Positions 1-5,183 of a stretch of DNA of 5,215 nt are shown in pieces. The position numbers and the translations under genes are program-made. The notes below the pieces were generated by a model. The model searched no databases. It was not told where the DNA came from and was given only the letters and a program-made list of their open reading frames with translations. Location of the stretch: the NCBI GenBank assembly GCA_030590585.1, contig JAUUYD010000219.1, positions 1-5,215 of the forward strand, read 5' to 3'. Every line of letters begins with the position of its first letter. Within the stretch, counting starts at the first letter, position 1. The DNA is from Spirochaeta sp. (lineage in GTDB: Bacteria > Spirochaetota > Spirochaetia > Spirochaetales_E > Spirochaetaceae_B).

Positions 1-122
1 GATGCTGAATTTACGTACTCTAGCTTTAGCCTTGCCCGTCGGACGACGTCCGGCGGGAACCGTTTCGACCTTCCGGTAGTGTAAATCTCCTGAGTCTGCT
101 TGTCCGCGAAGGTCTCAATCAC
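1..122 (-). CDS. higB: HigB-type toxin (RelE/ParE superfamily), N-terminal 40 codons, cut by the window edge
   Basis: HigB is the ribosome-dependent mRNA-cleaving toxin of type II HigBA modules; the antitoxin gene higA normally lies directly downstream, here off the left edge. The visible protein begins V/M-IETFADKQTQEIY, followed by GRSKRFPPDVVRRARLKLEYVNSA. This matches the family's N-terminal pattern of a short 'I-x-x-F-x-D-K-x-T' strand, a basic G-R-S-K-R turn, a P-P-D/E helix start and an R-R-A-x-x-K-L helix ending near 'NSA'. HigB proteins are usually about 90 residues, so less than half is seen. The start is GTG at 122-120. The nearby ATG (124-122) is followed at once by TGA in its own frame. 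No Shine-Dalgarno sequence precedes the GTG, but a strong promoter places the transcript start at or beside it. The family is recognised from sequence pattern alone; the catalytic C-terminal half is not in view. Confidence 0.82.
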   Translation of the reverse strand, partial: MIETFADKQTQEIYTTGRSKRFPPDVVRRARLKLEYVNSA

Positions 123-128
123 ATATAA

Positions 129-157
129 AGCATAATGCGTCACGTGACAATTGTCAA
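129..157 (-). promoter_or_regulatory. Promoter of the HigB-type toxin operon
   Basis: On the minus strand there is a perfect -35 TTGACA (157-152), a 17-bp spacer and a -10 TATGCT (134-129). Six bases then separate the -10 from G122 of the GTG start codon, so transcription is expected to begin on or next to the start codon. The spacer and the -35 are covered by palindromes, as expected of an autoregulated toxin-antitoxin operon. Confidence 0.7.
139..156. promoter_or_regulatory. Two overlapping palindromes, likely HigA/HigBA operator
   Basis: GTCACGTGAC (139-148) is a perfect 10-bp palindrome and TGACAATTGTCA (145-156) is a perfect 12-bp palindrome. They share TGAC at 145-148, so three TGAC/GTCA half-sites alternate in 18 bp. 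The block fills the -35 and most of the spacer, where a bound antitoxin would block RNA polymerase. Binding by HigA is inferred from position and symmetry only. Confidence 0.55.
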
Positions 158-276
158 TACAAAATAGCGGATCGCATAACCTAATAGATTATTATATTTA
201 TCGTAAACATAACTCAATGCCTCTGATTTCAATTAGATACCATTTTTCATGGGAGTCATGGAATGCCGGGAAGCAG
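158..276. other. AT-rich intergenic spacer, no gene seen
   Basis: This stretch lies between the stop of the decayed DUF4143 gene and the HigB promoter, both on the minus strand. It is clearly more AT-rich than its surroundings, especially at 180-240. No convincing terminator hairpin follows the DUF4143 stop, and no reading frame with a ribosome site is visible. Confidence 0.5.
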
Positions 277-1020
277 TCAGTTGTATTGTTGGAGTTCGGT
301 TATAAGATCCGGGACAGACCGAACCTCTATACGTTCGGTGAGGGGGAAGCCTTCAGCTCCCGGGTAGACAATATAGAGCTTGTCCAGTTTGAGATCGTTT
401 ATGGCGGAGTGCATTGATTTTGTTGCCTTGGGAGCTTCGGACAGCTTGCACTCAAGGCCTATTCGGCGGCCTTTGTGGAAAAGTAAAAGATCGACTTCCG
501 CACCGCTATGCGTGGACCAGAAATATCCTTCGACTCCCGGTATATTTCTAAGAATTTGTTCGATAGCGAAACTTTCCCGGGATGCCCCGACCTGCGGATG
601 AGCTAGCAGGGAATCATAACTCTCAATCCCAAGGAGATGGTGGAGGATACCGGTGTCTGTAAAATATATCTTCGGAGATTTCACCTGTCTCTTTTTCAAA
701 TTCTGATACCACGGCTGAAGTTGTCGGACCATGTATGTGGCCGAAAGTACATCGACATATGACCGGATGGTTTTATCGCTCATACCCATGGATTCGGCAA
801 GCGGCGAGCTGTTCAAGATCTGCCCATGGCTGTGGGCCAACATCGTCCAGAATCTTCTCATGGAAGGTTCGGGTACATTGATTCCGAATTGGGGTAAGTC
901 TTTTTGGAGAAAAGTACGCACAAATCCTTCCCGCCAGGCAAGGCTGTTTTCTTCCGAACCGGCGATGTTTAGCTATTCGTTACGAAACAGCCCATTCCCT
1001 CGAGAGAGCTTATGCTGTAT
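277..1020 (-). pseudogene. AAA+ ATPase with DUF4143 domain, 5'-truncated and interrupted remnant
   Basis: An intact 214-codon stretch (921 to 277) carries the C-terminal half of an AAA_14/DUF4143 ATPase. It shows RTFLQKDLPQFGI, a winged-helix-like segment (GMSDKTIRSYVDVLS), RQLQPWYQNLKKRQVKSPKIY and a nuclease-like core G-A-E-V-D (about 140-144) with E-C-K (157-159). It ends naturally with a TGA. Codon 1 here would be GTG at 921, but family-like sequence continues upstream in frame (LNIAGSEENSLAWREGF) to a TAG at 975-973. Beyond that lies a weakly family-like K-L-S-R-G-N-G-L-F-R-N-E stretch, then TAA at 1023-1021. The usual N-terminal ATPase half (Walker A and B, about 150-200 residues) is absent, because the divergent reductase gene starts at 1055. 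Family members are usually around 380-400 residues. The gene therefore looks dead, although a short product from the GTG cannot be excluded. Confidence 0.8.
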
Positions 1021-1054
1021 TTAATGCCGCAGCTTCCGTGCTAATCTCCCCCCC

Positions 1055-2257
1055 ATGCAATATAGAACCATGCCCGGCGACAATCGCCGTTTATCCATAC
1101 TGGGCTTCGGCGTAATGAGGCTCCCCACCAGAGCCGGCCGTATCGATCGGAATAAATCGGATTCCATGCTCACCCGGGCTCTTGATAGTGGCGTTAATTA
1201 TCTGGATACGGCCTATCCATACATGGCCGGTCAGTCGGAACCCTACATAGGGCGTTTTCTCGAAGAAAACCGCCGCCGTGATGATGTCGCTATTGCGACA
1301 AAACTTCCCCATTGGCAAACCCGAACCCGTAAAGATATGGAGAAGATGCTGGAGGGTCAGTTAAAAAGACTCCGGACCGACCGCATCGACTATTACCTTG
1401 TCCATAACGTTACAGGCGGCTCCTGGGATTCCATGATGAACCGTGACATCCTCGGTTTCCTGGATGAGGCAAAGCAGTCCGGTAAAATACTGCGGACCGG
1501 TTTTTCCTGGCATGGAACACCCGAGGACTTTATCCGGGTTGTGGATGCCCGTGAATGGGATTTCTGCCAAATACAGTACAACCTCCTGGATGAACGTCGA
1601 CAGGCAGGAACTGCCGGTCTGGAATACGCGGCTTCGAAGGGATTGGGGGTCGTTGTTATGGAGCCCCTTCGCGGGGGTAAACTGGCCGTGAAGATTCCTG
1701 AAAAGGCTATGGAAATATGGAAGGAAAAACCTGAACGCTCTCCGGCAGCCTGGGCGTTAAGCTGGGTATGGAACCGGCCGGAAATCACTGTGGTACTTTC
1801 GGGCCTATCAGAGAAATCCCACATGGATGAAACCCTTGCCCTGGCAGCTGAGGTAAAACCCGGCATGCTCAGCGATGGGGAACTGAAGCTGGTGGCCCGG
1901 GTTCGGGATGCCTATAAGGCAGCCGGTGCCGTTGACTGCACTTCCTGCCGCTACTGTCTGCCCTGCCCCTTCGGAGTCGCTATTCCCGAAGTTTTTGATC
2001 TGTACAATGAGTGGAAAACAATTCGACATACCTTCGGTCAACGGGTATTCTATCTCTCCACCGTCGGCAGCGTTCTTTCGGGACAGAGCGGACTGGCCTC
2101 CAAATGCACATCCTGCGGCGTATGCCTGGAAAAATGTCCCCAATCACTGCCAATCTCTGATCTGATGCAATCCATTTCCCGGGAGTATGAAGGCCGTCTT
2201 GGAAAAACCATGGATGGTATCGGCACCCTGATGCACAAGAAGAGAAAGGCAAAATGA
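1055..2257 (+). CDS. Aldo/keto reductase with C-terminal 4Fe-4S domain (COG1453-like)
   Basis: This is a cytoplasmic oxidoreductase that should combine an NAD(P)H-using TIM-barrel reductase with two iron-sulfur clusters; its substrate cannot be told from sequence. The barrel spans about residues 10-270. The four catalytic residues of the superfamily are all present: D51 and Y56 in LDTAYPYM, K83 in ATKLP and H117 in YYLVHN. The C-terminal part has two ferredoxin-like cysteine clusters, C295/C298/C301/C304-P and C351/C354/C357/C361-P, the usual pair for this family. The length of 400 residues is normal. The start at MQYRTM fits the family N-terminus, with SILGFGVMRLP following. No Shine-Dalgarno sequence is seen; a run of seven C residues (1048-1054) directly abuts the ATG. 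The stop overlaps the start of the next gene (ATGA), so the two are probably translated together. No convincing promoter was found; TTTAAT at 1020-1025 is a possible -10 without a good -35. Confidence 0.93.
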   Translation: MQYRTMPGDNRRLSILGFGVMRLPTRAGRIDRNKSDSMLTRALDSGVNYLDTAYPYMAGQSEPYIGRFLEENRRRDDVAIATKLPHWQTRTRKDMEKMLEGQLKRLRTDRIDYYLVHNVTGGSWDSMMNRDILGFLDEAKQSGKILRTGFSWHGTPEDFIRVVDAREWDFCQIQYNLLDERRQAGTAGLEYAASKGLGVVVMEPLRGGKLAVKIPEKAMEIWKEKPERSPAAWALSWVWNRPEITVVLSGLSEKSHMDETLALAAEVKPGMLSDGELKLVARVRDAYKAAGAVDCTSCRYCLPCPFGVAIPEVFDLYNEWKTIRHTFGQRVFYLSTVGSVLSGQSGLASKCTSCGVCLEKCPQSLPISDLMQSISREYEGRLGKTMDGIGTLMHKKRKAK

Positions 2258-2691
2258 AAAGCGATTCAATTGAAAACAAGATGCCCGACGACGGCGAACA
2301 GATTATCAGCCTGGATGAGATGATGGCCGCCGTCAGAAAAAAAGTTTCAGGGGATTTTGATATGGTGGTTGGTATCGAGCGGGGCGGCCTGCTCCCTGCC
2401 TATCTGGCCGCCCGGTGGCTGGATGTTCCACTGAAACACATACGGATATCCTTTCGGGACGACAGCCATAAACCCCTTAGTGAGAAACCCAGGATCATCG
2501 GACCCTGGACTGAAGATGTCCGGGGAAAACGTATACTATTGACCGATGATGTCGGAAATACCGGTGCTACACTGAAAAGGGCCGCCGAAGAGTTCATCGG
2601 GGCCGAGATAACAAGCATGGTAATCTCCGGCAACGCCGATATTTCCCTCTTCGGCCCCCACGACCGCTGTATCCTCTGGCCCTGGGATTGA
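2254..2691 (+). CDS. Small phosphoribosyltransferase-domain protein (COG2236-like)
   Basis: This 145-residue protein has the type I phosphoribosyltransferase signature. The PRPP-binding motif is ILLTDDVGNTGAT (residues 94-106), with the acidic pair D98/D99 and the phosphate loop G101-N-T-G-A-T. An upstream loop VVGIERGGLLPAYLAA (38-53) matches the pyrophosphate-binding G-I-x-R-G-G loop. The chain ends ILWPWD, similar to the F-P-W-E ending common in the COG2236 group, which is annotated as xanthine/hypoxanthine-type phosphoribosyltransferase. That group would transfer a ribose-phosphate from PRPP to a base, but the acceptor here is unknown. The region between the PRPP motif and the end is short, so part of the usual hood may be missing. 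The ATG overlaps the reductase stop by 4 bases. A modest AGAAAGG (2243-2249) lies 4 bases upstream, so coupled translation is likely. No terminator is visible downstream on this strand. Confidence 0.85.
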   Translation: MKSDSIENKMPDDGEQIISLDEMMAAVRKKVSGDFDMVVGIERGGLLPAYLAARWLDVPLKHIRISFRDDSHKPLSEKPRIIGPWTEDVRGKRILLTDDVGNTGATLKRAAEEFIGAEITSMVISGNADISLFGPHDRCILWPWD

Positions 2692-2765
2692 TACTTGAAG
2701 GAAATTATTCTCTCCATCTGAATCTACAAGACCGTATCGTCTACAGTATAAAGGAAGGACTCATT

Positions 2766-2894
2766 ATGGAATCTGAAAGACAGTTTGAAAGAAAGAGAAA
2801 AACGGGTATCCGACAATATAATGAGTCGCCGAATACCCCAAAACTCAGTCGGCAGCAATTTCCCTCAAGACAATTTTGCCCGATGAACATTTAA
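2766..2894 (+). CDS. Possible 42-residue protein or 5' remnant of a lost gene
   Basis: A strong ribosome site, AAGGAAGG (2751-2758), sits 7 bases before ATG 2766. It starts a very polar, basic frame (MESERQFERKRKTGIRQYN...) that ends at TAA 2892-2894. It lies 74 bases after the phosphoribosyltransferase stop, on the same strand. No family is recognised. The last third is antisense to the 3' end of the DUF4097 gene, and the middle crosses the hairpin that terminates that operon, so the downstream residues may be mere shadow. It could be a real small protein, the start of a gene whose body was deleted, or chance. The same frame can be extended back to an ATG at 2688, but that start has no ribosome site. 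Confidence 0.25.
   Translation: MESERQFERKRKTGIRQYNESPNTPKLSRQQFPSRQFCPMNI
2798..2838 (-). terminator. Rho-independent terminator of the PadR-DUF1700-DUF4097 operon
   Basis: Read on the minus strand, 7 bases after the DUF4097 stop (TGA, 2847-2845), GGGTATTCG (2838-2830) pairs with CGGATACCC (2812-2804). This gives a 9-bp stem with one T-G wobble and a loop that can pair a little further. After one C-G base, a run of five T residues follows (2802-2798), then more pyrimidines. On the plus strand the hairpin is followed by C and A residues, so it should work only for the minus strand. Confidence 0.7.
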
Positions 2895-3939
2895 GTTCCA
2901 CTGACCTTCCTCCGCCGGTTCCACTGATGCCTGTCACACCTTGAAGACTATTTTTTGCCATTGATCCGGAAATCATAACTGCAAAATCACTACGGATAGT
3001 CCCCGAGCTGGCCCTGGCATCCAGCATGAACTCCGTTCCCGCCGGTAACCCGACATCGATTCCTCCGGAAGTAACATTGATATTGATACTGTTCCCGGGA
3101 TTCCGGAATTCTACATCTACACTGCCTGAGGAACTTTTCAACTCAAGGCTGCCCGAGATACCCTTCAGCACGGTTCTGCCGCTGGATATCCGGCCCTCGA
3201 TAACCGCAGCCTCGATATCCACAGCGTTTAAGCTTCCTGAGGATAATTTCAGCTCCAGATTTCCAGCTGCCGATATCTCTTCAAGTTTCAGGTTTCCTGA
3301 TGATGATTCAATCCGCCCGCTGCCTACCTTCCAGTTTTCAGCCGTCACCGATCCGGATGATGCTTTTACAAGAGCTGTTTCAGCCGAAATATCCCTAACA
3401 GCAATACGTCCGGAAGCCCCTCGAACATCCAGGGAATCCAGATTCAATCCGGAGATTTCATGATTCCCCGAAGCTCCATAGAAAGTCAGTTTTTCAAGTG
3501 TGCCTGATGGAATCCCAACCTCAAGGGTAATATGATGGTTATTAATCGGTATGTTGCCCCATCGGCTATCAACTGTGAGCAGGGTACCGGATTGCTCTGT
3601 AAAAAAGATTTTCTTCAAATCGTCCACCTTACGCGATGGACGCACCGTTCCATGATACCGAAGAGTGATAACATCGCCCCTCACCGCTGATATCACAACG
3701 TTCTCGAAACGGAGCTCTATATCCAGCTCTTCAATGCCGCCTGCAGGGAACTCCCTGGACTCGTCAATGACAACATCCTTACCATCACCCTGATGTAACG
3801 GCGGCCATTCCTCACCGTTCCGGATGCTCCGGGGCAAACCGGAGGTCAACAGAAAAATTCCTGAAATCACTGCTCCTGCAACAAATATTACCACCAGCCA
3901 CAGGGCCAATTTTTTTGTTTCCATTCTGAATATTTTCAT
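2845..3939 (-). CDS. Membrane-anchored DUF4097 (toastrack) beta-repeat protein
   Basis: This is the last gene of the PadR operon. It encodes 364 residues: a short basic N-terminus (MKIFRMETKK), one hydrophobic helix at about 11-33 that should act as a signal anchor, then a long extracytoplasmic domain. From about residue 155 the chain is a series of short beta strands separated by [A/S/T]-S-G turns. The turn glycines lie at 158, 177, 196, 215, 235, 254, 272, 292 and 313, a spacing of 18-21, with a last one at 354. This regular pattern predicts a stacked beta-helix-like or 'toastrack' fold, as in DUF4097 proteins and the related C-terminal part of LiaF. In such families the domain is linked to sensing or buffering envelope stress; the ligand is unknown. 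The start is firm: AGGAGG (3951-3946) lies 6 bases upstream, directly after the stop of the preceding gene. There is one cysteine (C351), and no enzyme motif was seen. Confidence 0.87.
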   Translation of the reverse strand: MKIFRMETKKLALWLVVIFVAGAVISGIFLLTSGLPRSIRNGEEWPPLHQGDGKDVVIDESREFPAGGIEELDIELRFENVVISAVRGDVITLRYHGTVRPSRKVDDLKKIFFTEQSGTLLTVDSRWGNIPINNHHITLEVGIPSGTLEKLTFYGASGNHEISGLNLDSLDVRGASGRIAVRDISAETALVKASSGSVTAENWKVGSGRIESSSGNLKLEEISAAGNLELKLSSGSLNAVDIEAAVIEGRISSGRTVLKGISGSLELKSSSGSVDVEFRNPGNSININVTSGGIDVGLPAGTEFMLDARASSGTIRSDFAVMISGSMAKNSLQGVTGISGTGGGRSVELKCSSGKIVLREIAAD

Positions 3940-3951
3940 GCTTTTCCTCCT

Positions 3952-4545
3952 CTAACTCGTAACAATACGCCAGGTCATCCGGGCATATTTCACAGACCCG
4001 ACGATGAACCACCGGGTGAGGTAAATCATCCCGATAACGGCAAGAGCTCCCAGGGCCGCAATGGCAATTCCATCGAAGAATACGGCGAGCCTCGGCATCA
4101 CACCGGCGATCCTCTCTATAGGCAGCCAGATTCTCAAGATGGGTTCCAGGGGTATAAAGAGAGTCGCAGCCACACCGGAAATCAGAATGGACACAGCTCC
4201 GGCCCAAAGCCCGGCCAGTCCGGCAACCAGCCCGGCATAGGGCCCTGCAACGACTATGGCGTTGAAGAGAAGTAGACTCAGACTTGAGAGTGACATTCGC
4301 ACTGCATTACCCGCAGATGTTTCCCGAAACTTCTCGATTCCGAGTTCTTCTTTAGCATCCAATGCAAGGTCCGCCGGGTTGCCGAGAGCTACAGCCGTAG
4401 TTTCTTCAGACTGACCAGCTTCCATGCTTTGACGGAAATGCTCCCGATAATCGTCCATAATGGTCCGTCTGTCTTCTTCAGACATACCTCTTAATTCCCT
4501 TTTCAGAGCTTTCAGATACTTCTTCTCAGTCAGATAGCCAGTCAT
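3952..4545 (-). CDS. DUF1700/HAAS-domain integral membrane protein
   Basis: This 197-residue protein is the middle gene of the operon. Residues 1-70 form the helical cytoplasmic HAAS/DUF1700 region: MTGYLTEKKYLKALKRELRG, then SEEDRRTIMDDYREHFRQSMEAGQSEE and the family-typical LGNPADLALDAKEELG. The rest is strongly hydrophobic with three or four membrane helices, at about 84-108, 112-133 and 153-180 with a weaker segment between, ending in a short basic tail. Such proteins are usually found next to PadR regulators and are thought to help transmit a membrane signal; no catalytic site is visible. The ATG overlaps the PadR stop (ATGA, 4545-4542). GGAGG (4557-4553) lies 7 bases upstream, inside the PadR coding sequence. 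Only 12 bases separate its TAG from the DUF4097 start, so the three genes should be made together. Confidence 0.85.
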   Translation of the reverse strand: MTGYLTEKKYLKALKRELRGMSEEDRRTIMDDYREHFRQSMEAGQSEETTAVALGNPADLALDAKEELGIEKFRETSAGNAVRMSLSSLSLLLFNAIVVAGPYAGLVAGLAGLWAGAVSILISGVAATLFIPLEPILRIWLPIERIAGVMPRLAVFFDGIAIAALGALAVIGMIYLTRWFIVGSVKYARMTWRIVTS

Positions 4546-4868
4546 ACGCTTACCTCCCGGCTCTCGTTCAGAATCCTTCCTACTCTATCGAGAAAATCTT
4601 CCCATTCAAGGCGCACAGCCTCAGCCCGCTTTTCTCCCTCACCGGTAATCCTGTAATACTTCCGGGGGGGTCCTCCGCCTGATTCCTCGAGATAGGCTTC
4701 GAAGATTCCTTCCTTGGAAAGGCGCCGAAGTATCGGGTACAGCGCTCCCTCCGAGATGTCGATATCTCTTGAAATGTCCTGAACCAGTTCATAACCGTAA
4801 TAATCCTTACGGCGTACAAGTTCCAGGACGCAGAGCTCCAACACCCCCTTCTTGAATTGATTGTTCAT
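4542..4868 (-). CDS. PadR-family winged-helix transcriptional repressor
   Basis: This 108-residue protein has the short (subfamily 2) PadR layout. An N-terminal helix leads into LELVRRKDYYGYELVQDI (about 15-32), followed by the recognition helix in ISEGALYPILRRLSKEG (38-54). The wing then runs YLEESGGGPPRKYYRIT (59-75), and a C-terminal dimerisation helix covers about 76-103. The key family residues Y-G-Y-E-L, G-A-L-Y-P-x-L-R-R-L and P-R-K-Y-Y are all there. PadR proteins bind DNA as dimers and are usually repressors released by ligand binding or a change in level. As the first gene of its operon, it most likely represses itself and the two membrane proteins. The start is set by AGGAGG (4879-4874), 5 bases upstream. 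Twin palindromes near the transcript start are the probable binding sites. Confidence 0.93.
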   Translation of the reverse strand: MNNQFKKGVLELCVLELVRRKDYYGYELVQDISRDIDISEGALYPILRRLSKEGIFEAYLEESGGGPPRKYYRITGEGEKRAEAVRLEWEDFLDRVGRILNESREVSV

Positions 4869-4910
4869 ACTTTCCTCCTCAACTGTTTCACAGCCGGTTT
4901 ATACATTCCC

Positions 4911-4938
4911 TAGTACTATTCGTTGTATAGTACTATTC
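4911..4938. promoter_or_regulatory. Tandem palindromic operator, two TAGTACTATTC copies
   Basis: TAGTACTATTC occurs at 4911-4921 and again, unchanged, at 4928-4938, exactly 17 bp apart. Each copy contains a palindrome: TAGTACTA (4911-4918) and ATAGTACTAT (4927-4936). No further copy was noticed in the window. The pair begins just downstream of the predicted -10 box, over the expected transcript start, which is a classic place for a repressor. Binding by the PadR protein of this operon is inferred. The sequence differs from the ATGT-N8-ACAT type often given for PadR proteins. Confidence 0.6.
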
Positions 4939-4940
4939 AT

Positions 4941-4968
4941 AAGATAATCCATTTCTGAGAATTGTCAA
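4941..4968 (-). promoter_or_regulatory. Promoter of the padR operon
   Basis: The minus strand shows a perfect -35 TTGACA (4968-4963), a 16-bp spacer and TATCTT (4946-4941, 4 of 6 consensus bases). An alternative -10, TCTTAT (4944-4939), gives an 18-bp spacer. Transcription would begin near 4934, inside the upstream palindrome of the operator, leaving a leader of about 65 bases before the padR start. Confidence 0.6.
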
Positions 4969-5149
4969 GCCCTGATTTGTAAAAAGTTCTTAATTGACCT
5001 CTGGCGTCCTTTACTTGTAGATTTTTACATTTCAGCGAATGTTTGCCATGGAATGAAGAGGCATATTGAGAAATCAATCGCCGCACTTCAGTTTCACGAG
5101 GCAAGGTGCTCTATCGGTTGGTCCAACAGGCTATGCATACCCCGGTTAA
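4969..5149. other. Intergenic region without a recognisable gene
   Basis: This stretch lies between the padR promoter and the stop of the minus-strand gene at the right edge. It holds an 8-bp inverted repeat, TGTAAAAA (4978-4985) with TTTTTACA (5022-5029), which is AT-only apart from one G-C pair and is separated by 36 bp. There is also a small hairpin, ATTGA-GAAA-TCAAT (5065-5078), and a GTTGG-T-CCAAC palindrome (5117-5127). None makes a convincing terminator for the gene to its right. No frame with a ribosome site was found. Confidence 0.45.
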
Positions 5150-5183
5150 TCAATATAACTCATCGTGTTTTCCAATATTGATT
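5148..5183. repeat. Perfect 9-bp inverted repeat
   Basis: AATCAATAT (5148-5156) and ATATTGATT (5175-5183) are exact reverse complements around an 18-base loop. In RNA the stem could grow by two G-U pairs and one G-C pair. It spans the last codons and stop of the partial gene at the edge. No T-run follows on the minus strand, so a terminator role is not supported; function is unknown. Confidence 0.45.

Noticed and set aside
151..417. Open frame of 88 codons on the plus strand
   Set aside because: It starts inside the HigB promoter palindrome, has no ribosome site or recognisable family, and overlaps the well-supported DUF4143 remnant on the other strand.
1393..1866. 157-codon open frame antisense to the reductase gene
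   Set aside because: It is a shadow of a strongly supported gene whose catalytic residues and cysteine clusters are intact; it resembles no family and has no ribosome site.
2723..2752. Possible promoter TCTACA-18-TATAAA on the plus strand
   Set aside because: The transcript would begin near 2759, after the only ribosome site (2751-2758), so it does not make sense for the frame at 2766; the -35 is weak.
3026..3463. 145-codon open frame antisense to the DUF4097 gene
   Set aside because: Its repeated P-E-D/F-R-F pattern is simply the antisense reading of the S-S-G repeats.
4978..5029. TGTAAAAA/TTTTTACA inverted repeat as a terminator for the right-edge gene
   Set aside because: The arms are almost all A and T, the loop is 36 bases, and it lies more than 100 bases after the stop, so it lacks the features of an intrinsic terminator.
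4990..5030. TTGACC with TAGATT 18 bp downstream as a plus-strand promoter
   Set aside because: The -10 is weak and no credible gene follows it on that strand.
5053..5181. 42-codon frame on the plus strand starting MKRHIEKS
   Set aside because: No ribosome site, no recognisable family, and it runs antisense into the probable toxin C-terminus.
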